Positions 47,901-59,765 of a DNA stretch of 64,000 nucleotides are shown piece after piece. Under the pieces are notes generated by a model that was not told where the DNA came from, did not search any database, and saw only the letters and a list, made by a program, of their open reading frames with translations. Numbering within the stretch: the stretch's first letter is position 1; each line of letters begins with the position of its first letter. Source of the DNA: Gnetum montanum (Eukaryota; Streptophyta; Gnetopsida; Gnetales; Gnetaceae). The stretch is from the NCBI GenBank assembly GCA_015680685.1, contig MNCI01033650.1:805380-869379 (forward strand), in the 5' to 3' direction. A program made the translations under genes and the position numbers.

Positions 47901-48125
47901 CAGATTCATATACCTCTCATTTTCTTAGAGACTACAAGAATGTTTGATACCCATTCCGAGTAATCAACCGCGCGAATGAAACCTACTTGGTATAGCTTAG
48001 TAATCTTGTCACACATGGCTAGTGCAATTTCTAGTTTAATTTTTTGATCCTTTTGTTTGAACAGTTTAACACGTGGGTCCAATACAACATTATGTTGTAT
48101 TAACCATGGGTCTAAGCCATGGCAT
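44996..48125 (-). pseudogene. pol: pol of G- (5' part cut by C)
   Basis: From the C insertion at 48125 the minus strand reads CHGLDPWLIQHNVVLD (start of RT). It goes on through TKLYQVGFIRAVDYSEWVSN, the catalytic YVDD at 47594-47605, the connection LKELHRLQGRIKFIRRF, the native RNase H (YYLSHALIAYESKYNEVERN, about 47030-47110) and a second RNase H with LHFDGAST (about 46700) and NVAKYEGLLRG, where the usual E is K. The integrase remnant is heavily decayed and ends at TAA 44996-44998 after the KKGDLVLKAVREH segment. The N-terminal end of pol and everything upstream lie beyond C, outside the window. Confidence 0.87.
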
Positions 48126-49828
48126 TGAAACACCCTAAATTTTTAGGGTATCCTTGCTTCACCAGGTCATGGCAATTCATGTAGCGTCATGTCACTTTGG
48201 TAAGAAATGGATGTTTTGATTTTAGGCTATATAGTTTGGCAAATTTTCTAGCTGGGTAATTCGTCCAGCTGACAACCTACATAGAAGCGATATGGAGAGT
48301 TGTTGGTGGTGCTCAAAATGCGAAAAATAGTTTGGCAAGTTTTCTACGCTACGCTACGCTATATAGCGTAGCAGGCTTCGGGAGACAGTTGTTCAAATAG
48401 TTAACTGTAAATTGTTGCAAGACAAGATGCTACACTATGCTATGCTACACAGTGTAGCACAGCGTAGTGAGAGTAAGACAAGAAGGCTTGGCCTACTTAG
48501 TAATTTCAAATGCACTCAATCAGCACCTCTGACCTTCGAAAATAGTTTCTTCGCTCGGCTCCAAGTTCTTCAGCAATGGCTCCTTCACCAGAAAATAGCA
48601 AACTCAGCAAAAAGCAGGGCATGTCAATTGCTACGCTACGATACGCTACGTAGCATAGAAACTCTACTGGAGCAACGAAAGGCATCTCAAAGGGCAGGAT
48701 CAGCAAGTTCACAAGTTTCACAGTGCAGAAAAGCAAAGCTTGCAAATTGGCAAGGTTTTTGCGACTAAGGCCAGCTGTTACGCTATGCTACACTACGTTG
48801 CATAGCATAGCATAGCAAGTATGAAAAAATAAGTCAGAGCACTTCAAAGGTTTCCAACACATGCATCTAGAAACAACGAAAGTTTTTGCATTGAACTGGT
48901 GGCTACGCTATGCTATGCGGCATATCGTAGCACAGTGTAGCAAGATGCTACACTATGCCAACATGCTATGCTACAAAGCATAGCACAACATAGTAAGAAT
49001 TTACACTAAATCAATGCACTTCACCTATTTGAACTATTAGCACACATCTCCAAGTTTTGATAATGCAATTACGGCATGGAAGGCTCGTAATTACAGCATG
49101 GCAAGCTCATCAAATGGTCATGCATGTCTAGGTAGCATAGGCAAGTCAACATGGGCCCAAGACAAGTGGCATCCAAACATCACCTTTTGCATGCCCTTGT
49201 CCCTATAAATACCCTAATGAGCAACACTCAAAAGGTAGGCAGGTCAGCTGGTTGGTGAATTGGTTGACTGGCAAGAAAAAAGTTAGCATTATATTCCTAA
49301 GCATTATAAACATCTTATTTAACACTATAAACAGTTGGCACTCTTGTTTGGAATTCTGCTCTGCTCTTTCCTGCTAGCCCCCATAACATTTTTCATTATT
49401 GACTCCCAAGTCCGCGTTCAAGCATACAGCTATCTTGCTCTAAACATCTTGGTTACTCTTGGGATCCTTGCGTCCCTTAGCGCTATGCAACCAATTGTAT
49501 CCACCTTGACAGAGTGAACTCACATTCTTGAAGTAGTGCATTTTCTAACAACATTTTACTTTGTTTTCCTACTTATCATTGCATTTTACATCGTTTTATG
49601 CCCCTTTTGCATTTTAAAGATTATTTATGCTATAAATCCCGTGTTCAAATTATTCATTTGCAAAAGGTTATATTAACACTGACTAAGTCCCTATTTGATC
49701 GACCAAACCATTCAGGGTGCCCCATTTCTGTTTTATCCAGTATGGCCCTTACGTGGATCTGGGGTTAAGATTGTCATCACCGATGACCTCTTGGTGTTTT
49801 CCAACCGTTGACATTTTCGGTCACAACA
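48126..49828 (+). mobile_element. 5' LTR of element C, 1703 bp
   Basis: It begins TGAAACACCCTAAATTTT and ends TCGGTCACAACA, then the primer site. It interrupts the pol of G-. The left flank is GGCAT (48121-48125). A TATA box TATAAATA is at 49204-49211. At least six palindromic TACGCT/AGCGTA blocks occupy 48340-48995. Confidence 0.9.
48340..48995. repeat. Cluster of six cruciform-like TACGCT blocks in the C LTR
   Basis: Blocks at about 48342-48371, 48430-48468, 48632-48660, 48780-48816, 48902-48942 and 48948-48992. Each joins a TGCTACGCTATGC-like arm to its reverse complement. Spacing is 80-200 bp. The arms differ slightly but tend to remain complementary. Confidence 0.82.
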
Positions 49829-49834
49829 GTTTTT

Positions 49835-49853
49835 TGGCACTAGAAGGAGGGCC
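49835..49853 (+). other. Primer binding site of C
   Basis: TGGCACTAGAAGGAGGGCC, 6 bases after the LTR. One base differs from the E site. Confidence 0.85.
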
Positions 49854-49866
49854 CTTGGTGCCTTTT

Positions 49867-50190
49867 CTATGTTTTACAGTAGCCCTGTAAGCATTTTGCA
49901 TCCTAATATGTATTAGCGTAAACTTGACACTCGTCTTTGGTTATTTACATATCATGCAGTTTAGATCAGTCACTCCGATGGTTCCTCTAGAACCCTATAG
50001 GACATAAAGCCTCTAATCACCAGTTCACTCGCCTATCTTTTATAGTAGTCTTGCATGTGTTCTATACCCTATCGTGCACTAGCATAAACATGACACCCTT
50101 TTTTGGTTGTTTACGCATCGTGTGGTATAGATTGGTCGCTCCGACGATTCCTTTGGAATCTGGCAAGGCATAAAGCCTCTTTGATTACTT
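49867..50190 (+). repeat. Leader of C with a tandem duplication of about 175 bp
   Basis: The sequence from 49867-50014 recurs with divergence at 50043-50188. Shared landmarks are AGCRTAAAC, TTGGTTRTTTAC and GGCATAAAGCCTCT. No coding seen. Confidence 0.75.
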
Positions 50191-50239
50191 TCTGATTTCC
50201 TTGCTTTTCTCATTTGCAAAATTGTTTAGCTTCATAACA

Positions 50240-53200
50240 ATGACTTCCCTAAGCACCATTGCTAACACCTTCAACGTTGAGATTCCCATCATGGTTCAAT
50301 GCATTATTGGTGCCAACAACCACTCAACCCAATGCTGGAAGCATGTTGATCCCTCAGGATCCAAAACCAAGGACCTGAGGGCTTAGCCTAGCAACATGAG
50401 TGGTATAACTTCCTCTGTGCAAAGGTGCAGGCATACCTACCCTTGGATGTGCATGAACATAAAGACAAACATAGTTTTGAGTTCACCTACTGTGACGGGA
50501 AAGAGTTTGTTCCCACTCCTGGTGCTTCCATCCCTTTGACACAGAAAAATTAATGGCTTCTAGACCAGCTGATCTAGTTGGTTAGACTTAGGAAGCAATA
50601 AGACATAGCGTCTAATCATGAGGACACCTTCTAGGTTAGACAAGAGGAACTCGATTCCCAATCTAACAGGGGAGGTCAAACCAACCCTGTTATCGTCCCT
50701 CCTACCTAGTCCTTCTAGACCAACCCGTTGTTTGTTGTCACTCCCTTTGTGATCACACCTACACTCCCACAACCTACAATTACAACTACAATGGGTAGCC
50801 ATGTCATCTTCCCAGCGTATCAACGTCATTATTCCCCTATTTCATTTGTAGCCACTATTCCTCTGCAAACCATTCATTAGTTTATTCTTGTAGAACATCA
50901 CACGCGAATCATAGCTACCCTACCACATGTTCATACCGTACCTACGTCACAGTCATATGCAACTTCCATTTCCATTCCCGCATTCACACCTATCCCACCA
51001 TCGGTGATGAGTCCACACCCGTCCACATGGTGGATCCTATTCAGCTCTCCCCCTGCTATGCTACCATCATAGATGTCTCACCACGTTCCCCACTAGGCCT
51101 ACCAGACCTTGCAAATGGTATAGTCTAGCATGGGAATATGTTCTTTTCCACCCCACACACAAGCCACCCATTCCATGGCACAATCGGTGGCTTCCACTTC
51201 AACAGCACCGCCCACTGGGTGGTGGATAGCGTAGCCACCACTATTCACAGGGGCCACCCCAATGATACCACTGATGGATCACACTACCACCCCCTCCATT
51301 ACATAAATGGGAGCTACCTCGATAGTTCCCCAACCATCCACATCATCGTAGGGTCTGGATCAAGCTGGAGCACTTGATCTAGACCCTTACTGAGGAAATA
51401 AACGTCTTAAGGCTGTTAGGTCTGACATGGTAAAAGTCATGTAGTTTTACCAAGATGACCCCATCAGCCTTGCCATCCTAGCACTGATGCTACCCCAAGG
51501 GATGTCCCTCCCCCACTTCATGAACTATAATGGGGAGGGAGATTCCAATGCACATCTTGTTACTTTTAGGTCTTAATCCCTTTTGTTGCAATAATGGCTA
51601 CACACAATTATCTATGTCTTTGCCATGTCACTGGCTGGAAAGGCATTGGCCCGGTACCGTGCCCTGCCATGCTCTTCCATATCAACCCTAGAGGAGCTTC
51701 TGACCCAATTTGTGGCACGCTTCAAGTATAACTTGAAGGAAAAAATCACGTTGGATCAGTTGATGAGCATGAAGCAGGATCCTCTGGAACCGGTCCAAAA
51801 GTTCATCCAACATTGGAGCGCAACCCTTAATGAAATCTGCAAGCCCATCATGAAGGCACACTTGCTGGCCATCTTTAAGGGTGTAGTGAATGACTTCATC
51901 AAGTCTAAACTGTACTACCTGGCCCCTCGCACTCTTAGTCAATCCTTCGCTCAAACTAAGAGTATACAGGATGCAGCCGAGGTGAGCAAAGACCCAGCCT
52001 ATGTTGCTTATAAGAACATCTTTACAAAGAAGGAAAAGGGTAAGGCCCCAATAGCCATAGTGGACATTGTGGAGACTAAGGACAATCCCAAACCTAATAA
52101 CAATAGTAACAAGAACAACAAGAAGCCGACCACACCCGTAGCTAACCCCACGCCCAAGCAGGGCAACGCACCGCAACCTCCTGTACCCACACCGGAGACA
52201 TCTACACAACCCAAATCAAACTTTGAGTGTAAAGATCACTCAAAGTATACCACACTACCTGTGAAGCCTTCAGAACTTCTAAAGTAGCTACTGGTGGTGG
52301 GGCACATCCAACACAAGCAGATGTTGGAATAGAAAATTAGGAGACATCAATATTACTGTGAGCTCCTTAGGAACCCCTCTTTGGCCTTGCCCAATGAGCC
52401 CCTATTTCCTAAGGGTTTTAGGCTAGATAGGTTTTGTGACTACCACCAACAATGTGGTCATAACACAAATTACTATCTAGCGTTGAAGGATGACATCTAA
52501 ATGATGATTGATCAGGAAAAAATGGTATTGGATGAAAGCAACCCAATACGTCTTGAGAATTAATCTCTGCAAGGCTACACTAACCCCCTCAATGCCAATA
52601 ACACTGGTTATGTTATCAATGCCATCGACCTTGATAGTAATCCTAGGCCAGCCCAGCAGTCGTTTGTAGTTCGTGTGCTTCAGCATAGTGCACTAGCACC
52701 ACCAGTGGTTGGCCGAAACTCATAATAGCTATTTTTTCTAAGAGTCCCTCCCTAGGCATCCATCCCCATGCCACTTGTTAGCAAAACCATGCCACCCCAT
52801 CCATTAACACCGTTAGCTTCGTTCGTCATTAGGTGGCTGACTCGTTCAATAGCCCCCGTCCCGCACAAGATAGTTGAAAAACCTTCTGGTCCTAAAAAAT
52901 GGGAAGTGCATTTCACAGGTGAGACATTGAGGGAAAGTACTACCCCAGGTGTTTCCAAGACTACATATTCATCCCCTGTGTCTACGCCCTGATCACCAAA
53001 AAGGGACGTTGCTATAACCACACAGTCTGCACCGCCCCACCATAAAAGGTTTGAACCCAAACCCGAAACCACCCCTCCTCAGGAAATTTGTCTTCTAGGA
53101 TGAATAAAAGAGGAAAAGGGTGGTAAATAGGGGGTGGCCAAGACCTCTTGGATGCCCTCACTCAGGTCAAGCAAGCTCTAAAAAAAAGAACACTACATTG

Positions 53201-54043
53201 AGCTTGTACGACCTAATCATGATGTATGTCCCACACCATGAGGCTCTGATCCACATGTTGATGGTGATTCTAGTGAATGAAGACATGCCAGCAGAAGAGG
53301 AAGCAATCCATTCGGTCATGCTTCCCTCTGCGCCTACAGAGCCAGAACCGTCTCAACTAACTTTCTGTAATGACTCCATTAGGAAAGATCCCGAAAGGGG
53401 CCAATTGACTACAGCACCCCTATTCATCACAATTCAGGTTGGCCAATACTGGATTCGAAGGATACATGTTGATGATGGGGCTGCTAATAATGTCATCCCC
53501 TTCCCTATTGTGAACAAGTTGGACTTGGTCAACCAGATCAAACCCACAACGATGTCATGCCTGAGGTTGTTCAATGGGACGCAAGTCGTGGTGAAGGGAA
53601 CCATCGACATAGAATTCATGGCAGGGGATTAGTTCCCCATGAATGCAACATTCATTGTGGTTGAGGAGATTCCTAGGTTTAACCTGATCTTGGGGAGATC
53701 ATGATTAGCACAACTTAGGGCTATCTCTTTGCCCATTCATCAGGAAATCCACCTACCATACACAGGGAGGGAGGTGGTGATCCATGGTGACGGGGTAGCG
53801 ACACAAGCTATCAATAACATAGACATGGAGCAGGGCTCAGAGGTCATAACCTCTAAGAACAAAGTGCCTGCTTACACATGCACTAATCATCCAGTGGGGG
53901 AATCGGCTCAGCAAGGCGGTTTCCAAAAAAAAAGTGCATGGGTTGAGTTGCCCTTCCAAGTGGGGGATAATGATGTAAACAAAGGCCCTAGCAAAGTGCC
54001 TCGGCCTTATGTTTCACTCAACCCACGTTGGGTCAAGAAGTAG
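50240..54043 (+). pseudogene. gag-pro: gag-protease of element C (broken)
   Basis: Start ATG 50240 (MTSLSTIANTFNVEIP) matches the A start. The gag core at 51530-52000 has AMSLAGKALARY, STLEELLTQFVARFKYNL and KSKLYYLAPRTLSQSF. A zinc-knuckle-like CDYHQQCGHNTNYY has lost its last cysteine (about 52436-52475). The protease-like segment has VDDGAANNVIPFPIV (53468-53512) and FNLILGRS (about 53679). The product would make the particle and cut the polyprotein. The end is PRWVKK at 54043. Stops occur within (for example TAG before 51420 and at 53630). RT does not follow: array 1 and the antisense gene come next. Confidence 0.87.
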
Positions 54044-54194
54044 CTACGCATAGCATAGCAACCCTGCTGCTTCCTACCCAGTTTTCATCCCTTGTACATT
54101 CACCTCCTTTTTGCTCTGCACCCGTGTTAGTTACCAATTAGCCGTTCTCTAAATTGTTAACATATCATCTCTTTGGCATGCCTCACCACAACCC

Positions 54195-54562
54195 AAAATG
54201 GCCTAAAACTGTGTTCCCCTATGGCTCGAAATGGCCTAAAAATATGCTACGCTATGGCCTAAAATGGCCTAAAACTATGCCTCTCCACAGCCTGAAATGG
54301 CCCAAAACTATGCTACGCTAAGGCCCAAAATGGCCTAAAACTATGCTACACTATGGCTCGAAATGGCCTAAAACTAGCGATGGCCCGAAATGGCCCAAAA
54401 ATATGCTACGTTGAGGCCCAAAATGGCCCAAAAATATGCTACGTTGAGGCCCGAAATGGCCTAAAACTATGCTACGCTATTACTTGAAATGGCCTAAATC
54501 TAGCTGGGGCCCGAAATGACCTAAAACTAGTTGGGGCCCAAAATGGCCTAAAACTAAAACAT
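54195..54562 (+). repeat. Hairpin array 1 of C
   Basis: About ten units of GGCC-CGAAAT-GGCC followed by TAAAACTA, some extended by TGCTACGCTA (for example 54382-54395). It sits between the 3' ends of gag-pro and the antisense gene. Same unit as A 12231-12616. Confidence 0.88.
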
Positions 54563-55765
54563 AAAAGCATGAAAATTTTACATAAAACTTAGCACGTAGA
54601 CAATGCATAAGTTAGTGTAAGATTAACTTATTTTACAAAATTTTCCTCTTTATTCAAAACTTTTTTCTTTTAGACAATGTTTGCAAAAAATTTTACAAAA
54701 ATTCAAAATTTAAATAAAAAACCCATGCTGTCATGGGTTTCCTTCGCTTGCATCATCTTCTTCACCACTATTTTCTTCTATGTCACCTTTTGCTACATCG
54801 TCCCCTGTTGCCCCTTCATTCCTACCCTATGCAGGCCCTACACCCTCATCTAGAACCTACATCATAGGAATGAAGTAATCAGCTAGGGCAACACATGTAA
54901 ACTACAACAAAACACAAGCATTAACATAGTAGAAAGAAACTAACCTGAGATGGACTTACATCCGTCTCAAAGGGTATCTATTCTAAACCAAGCCCAAGGT
55001 GGTGCCAGACCTCCTCTACTATGATATCCACCTAAAGCCTACTGCTTGGTTCAATGTCTGCAACATCTTTCTCCTTTTTGGCGATCGTCCATCTTGGCAG
55101 TCCCAGAGAAAAGGAGGTAGTTGTAGTCTTGCCTGTGGGAAGATCCACTTCCCGTTCAGGAGATTCCGTAACCTTTACCTGATCTTTGAACTTTTTGTAG
55201 GCCTTAGAAACACCAATGGCATCTACAAATTCCTTATAGATAAATCCCTCCACAGAAGCATCCCTATACAGTTTATGATAGGAGGTGCATTCCAATTTAT
55301 ACATGTGTTTATGGTTTTTCTGGGACTGCCCCCATTCGTAAATCCTAGTGCTAAAATCTTTCCAATCCAGACTCTTCTGGGCCAACAAGTCCATTTGCAT
55401 CCATTGTTCTATTATTTCGTGGGTAGCTTCATTGTTCTGACGCATGACTATCCAAAATCTAGCATAATCTATCACAACTATGCACCAGACCTCGTTATTA
55501 GTATCACAGGCTATGAGGAATTCATTCCTCGATTTGAGATCTTTCACCTTGGCACTCAGGTCAGCCTTCTCTTGCTAAGCTTTTTGGACCCGTTTCCACA
55601 AGTCTTTGTTGACACGCTTATACTCCCACAAAGAATCAGCTGAGTGCAAAGCACATTTTCTCACCTTGTCGTATGCTTGATAGGGAACCTCGGTCACTTC
55701 AGGTGGGAATGTAGGGATGAAACTGACTTTCAAAGGCCGTGTCGGGTCCCATTTGAGCTGAGAGA

Positions 55766-55868
55766 CTATCACAACATAAAGAGTATATCAGTCACATTAA
55801 CGTAACAAGGTTAACAAATTCAAGAACTCTAGCATAGCAATGTGAGAGCACCTAGCACTACTACTTAC
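55766..55868 (-). other. Intron in C antisense gene
   Basis: GTAAGTAGTAG...TTGTGATAG, 103 bp, before VSQLKWD. Same place and phase as in A and G+. Confidence 0.82.
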
Positions 55869-56426
55869 CTAGTTCAGGGTCGACCTACTAAAGACGACTG
55901 ATCATATGATCAACGATCCCCTGCATAAACGTAAATTTATCAGGGGGTCTCAGCCCATGCTTCCACACGAATTAGAGGGGGTCCTGCAACATGAATAGTG
56001 GTGTTTTTCATAGAACTAAGCATGTTAGCAATGGCCAAAATGGACTATGACAAACCAGATATGCCATTAAATTCACTAGCTTCTGATTGTAGTTCCCCTC
56101 CCTTCTGATTAAGAGTGATGGTGGCATCCTTGGTAGAAGTCCCTTTTGGTTTGATGCTAGCTTCTCCTTTATTTACTAGCGCTTTTCCTTTTAAGGCACT
56201 AGTATCATATTTATTCATGGGAGACCCCTCTTCATCTCCAAAAATGTCCTCCTCGTTAATAGGAGGATTCTTCCTAATAACAAAAGCCCCTGCCTCAGCG
56301 GCAGGAGCTCCTTCCTTCTTGATCAGGCCCCTTTCTTCCTAGAATGGGGCCTCTATGTCTTTATTTTTCACCCTCATCTTAGGGGCTGATACCTCTTCGT
56401 CACCTTCTTCTTCTTCTTCTTCTTCC

Positions 56427-56571
56427 CTTGCCAACCAAGAAACATGTTTGCATTGGCTTAAAAAGGTTAGCTTAGAGTAGGTGCTACACTATGCTACGTT
56501 GTCTAGCATAGCACAATGTAGCAAGCATTAACAAAATAGGCAAAGAAATAAACATGAAAAAAAGTGTTTAC
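56427..56571 (-). other. Intron in C antisense gene
   Basis: GTAAACACTT...TTGGCAAG, 145 bp. Contains a TACGTTGTCTAGCATAGC palindromic block, as in G+ 19085-19228. Confidence 0.78.
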
Positions 56572-57620
56572 CAATGGGGGGTTGTGTCCTCTTTAGTTTA
56601 AACTGCAGTCTCCACCCCTCCTCTTCCTCCATGCGAAGGGTTTCCTTAGCTAAAGCAGGCCTCTTTCGCTACAACTTAGTGGCCACCATTTTAGTAACAA
56701 GACGTTTCCCCTATGATATGCTACTGACAAGTGAAGGGGACACCTCCCCTATGCTATCTTGGCCACGAAAGTTGCTAGCCACCTGATCCTTAGTCATCAC
56801 AGAGAATGACTCCCTAATTATTTCTAAGGACTCTTAGGCTGGGGTGGTCTGGAGGATCTGGTAGATCCATGATTTGGAAATTTGGTTGCGATTCTGTAAT
56901 AACTAGGCCCCATTCTCATGGACCACCAGAAACTCTGTAAAATGCTATAGACAAGCTACATAAAAGGCATAATCTATATTGGAATGGGACTCTTGCTTCG
57001 TATGGAGCCCCAAGATTTCAGTCTACAAGCCTTCACACAGAAACCTGGCCTAGTTGTAGCAAGCCTCCTCTTCCATGACGTCACACATTACCCAAGCCTG
57101 CTCAATCCCAAGGACCTTCCCTTGGGAAAGTAGCTAAGGGAAGGTGTGAGAACAGAAGATGGGGTAAACTTCTTTGGTAGGTCCTACCCTAACCTTCTCC
57201 ATAGGAATCCCCTTCTACTCTTTGGCAACCCCTACCACTCAACGATGTCATCCTTCTGAAGGTTTAACTCCTTGGACTTTCACCCTATGAGGATGCCATC
57301 AATAGGGACACTAAAGAGGTCCACGAATAGCTCGTCATTGATTTCAATGACCACTCACACACTGTGTATGCATGTGCAAAAGCAGTCCACCTTGTCGGAA
57401 AAGGAGTCTACCAAGGAGAGCATCTCAGTGGTAGAAATGCTTGGGTTTGGGGTTAGAAAAAAATACATAAGCCTAGCATTTCAAAGATTCTTTACAAGGG
57501 ATTCCGAGGCCTCACCATATATCCAGCACTGGCTCACATCTACTTCTCCGTACTTGAAGTAGATGTTTGCCTCCTGGTTCCCAGTAGTTATCATTGTCAC
57601 CTCCTTGGACTTCTTCACCC

Positions 57621-57717
57621 CTAAAATAGTTTGCATAGAAATGATTAGCATAAAAACATAAAAAATAAACAAATTGGCGAAGACACTCTAGTGTGCTATA
57701 ATTACTGCTTAGCTTAC
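57621..57717 (-). other. Intron in C antisense gene
   Basis: GTAAGCTAAGC...ACTATTTTAG, 97 bp, before GVKKS. Matches G+ 20281-20424. Confidence 0.8.
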
Positions 57718-57993
57718 CAGGTTTATATGGCAACAGGAATTGTGGAAGAGCGACCAAGACTTCTTAAACGTTGATTAGTTTGAAGGGTGCCCATCCCTCA
57801 TCCAACTAGTCAAACTCTTTGCATTGGCCATAGAGGTTGGGATATCGATCTGGGTAGGTGTGGTACTCACCCTCGCATTGACCTATCACACCTGTGCATA
57901 TATTCTTAGCAGAAGAGAATTCCTGCAGGGCCATTTCTGCTATGGTCAATGTATCCATATTGCCGTGAAGCCCTCCCTCATTGGTGTAAAACC

Positions 57994-58074
57994 TGGTAAT
58001 AAGAACACATCGTTAACACTTAGCCAACATAGCGAATATTGCATAGCATAGCAGAACGTGGGTACAAAACTCAC
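57994..58074 (-). other. Intron after phosphatase-like exon in C
   Basis: GTGAGTTTTG...TTATTACCAG, 81 bp, after TIYHAG. Matches G+ 20704-20785. Confidence 0.82.
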
Positions 58075-59303
58075 CCGCCAGCATGGTAGATGGTTCTTGG
58101 TGGGTTTTGGAAGCACGTACCCATATGATGTGCAACAAACAATGTGTTGTAGATATGGTAGTAGCTATACTTAAGCATCTCCCAGATCCAAGCCAAATGC
58201 CTCAAACCTTGGGGGCATTGAGTAGATCCTTCCCCCTGCCTGCTACTGATTGCCCCATCTCTCAAATACCTTAGGATACCCCAGGTTGCCCCAGGCAGTA
58301 GGGTTTCTAGTATAACGGCTGCTACATCCTCTTCTAAGTGTGACCAAACAATCACACTGAAGTGTTGGAGGAGATGTTGTAGAAACTTCTATGCTCCTAC
58401 CCTAAACTAGACTGCCTAATCTCCCACACATGTGTGAGAAGAAGGAACATGGGCCACTAGTTTGTTCACGTAGCATAGGACCCCTACAATTTCTAAGACA
58501 ATTAGAACTAGCCTTAGCGCTATCCTGTACAACACAATGGAAAATGTTAGCACCATGATCAAGCACAATACACATGTAGAGTAGCAAGAACTAGCATTTT
58601 AAGCGAACCTATACATAGCGTAGAAAAAAATGACAAAGCAATAATATAGCAAAACTAGCCTAGCATGGCAATGGTGCGATTAACTTTAGCAAAGCGATTA
58701 GCACTACACCCTGACAAAAACACATGTCACACTATCGCATCACCTGAGGGTCATATGCTATGCCATTTGAAATTCAAGTAACTTAAACTATCTAAACCCA
58801 TGTAGTTATGACAACCGCAGCGATGGCGGTTTAGGCAACCTTTCATGCAACGTTAGCGTAGCATTTGTGCATCTGCCGTAGCCGAAACGGCAAGAGCAAC
58901 AGTGTAAAGGAAAAAACAATGACAACGTGATAATAGAAAACACAAATATCTAAAACTGAATCACAAAAATGGAGGCAGAAAACAAAAGTCATAATAGAAG
59001 CACAAAAAAGCAAAGGAGGCATAGCAGCCTACTGGGTCAATGGTGTGTTCTCTCACGTAGCAACGCGTGCTTGTGTTACGTGCCCTAGGGTTTCCTTTAC
59101 CTCCTCAACCTTTACAAGGGCCAAGTGAGTGCATTCTTTCTTTGGAGCCATCATCTTTCTTCCAGACTTTTCCTCGTTGCTATGCAAAAAACCACCTTGC
59201 TCTCTGTTAGCACAATCGCTCTGCTCTCCGAAATTGCTTTGTGCTCCGAATGTGGGCTCTATGCTCTTACAATGAGAATGATAACATTACTAGGGTTTAA
59301 TCC

Positions 59304-59312
59304 CTATTTATG
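59304..59312 (-). promoter_or_regulatory. Possible TATA box of C's antisense gene
   Basis: CATAAATAG on the minus strand, about 150 bp upstream of ATG 59154, would be TATAAATAG with one change. D has TATAAAAAG in a comparable place. Confidence 0.35.
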
Positions 59313-59511
59313 GCTGTAATGGTGAAAAAGGGGAAACTTGTCATTCTCTCTCTCTTTTTTTAATGCAAGGTTTGTCGTGCAGTGTAGCATGCCCACCATG
59401 AAATCGTAGCACTGTTGGCAATTAAAATAGGTAAATCTGGGCAAAAGATCTTGGCACGCTTCAAGCTAACCATTTTATTTCACAAAAAATGAAAGAATAT
59501 ATATATTTTTT

Positions 59512-59765
59512 AGTTACCGATCTAGAAAGACCTTAAACTATCATGTCTTAGCATAGTTGTAACTTTACCAATCCGGAAAGACTTTAAACTAGCAGTCTTA
59601 GCGTAGGTGTGACTTTAGCAGTCTAGAAAGACCTTAAACTAGCAATCTTAGCATAGTGTTTCAATCTACTTAGAGGTCTGAAAAGATCTTAAACTAGTAG
59701 TTTCGATCTGTTACATGCTCACAGTCCGCAATGATGTTAAATTAGTAGTTTCACGTTTCCACATT
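59512..59765 (+). repeat. Hairpin array 2 of C
   Basis: Units such as GTCTAGAAAGAC with CTTAAACTAGCA, about 60 bp apart, five or six copies, the last ones weak. Lies between the antisense gene start and pol, as in D 3365-3576. The stem differs from D (GTC/GAC in place of GGCC) but the TTAAACTAGC tail is the same. Confidence 0.75.

Larger units (their letters stand above)
54731..59154 (-). pseudogene. Antisense gene of C, the fullest copy: FCP1/NIF-like domain, transposon-like segment, coiled coil, acidic tail
   Basis: The proposed first codon is ATG 59154 (MMAPKKECTHLALVKVEEVKE), then an uncertain long intron. The phosphatase-like exon, about 58075-58545, has LRLVLIVLEIVGVLCY, FSVIVWSHLEEDV, RHLAWIWEMLKYSYYH and NTLFVAHHMGTC, then NPPRTIYHAG. 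The next exons carry NEGGLHGNMDTLTIAEMAL and SFSDKVDCF with FSVPIDGILIG (resembles plant transposon proteins), a Glu run, SQLKWDPTRPLKVSF, LWEYKRVNKDLWKRVQKA and EQWMQMDLLAQ, then an acidic tail with stop at 54731. Introns match those in G+. The two motif-I aspartates of HAD phosphatases are E and V here, and the later DD is AH. The likely origin is a host gene captured against the sense strand. Stops are present. What the protein did is unknown. Confidence 0.72.

Noticed and set aside
51688-52209. Minus-strand frame of 173 codons
   Set aside because: Shadow of the gag core of C, which aligns with gag of A.
54999-55643. Plus-strand frame of 214 codons
   Set aside because: The opposite strand matches the antisense genes of A and G+ residue by residue, so this frame is a shadow.
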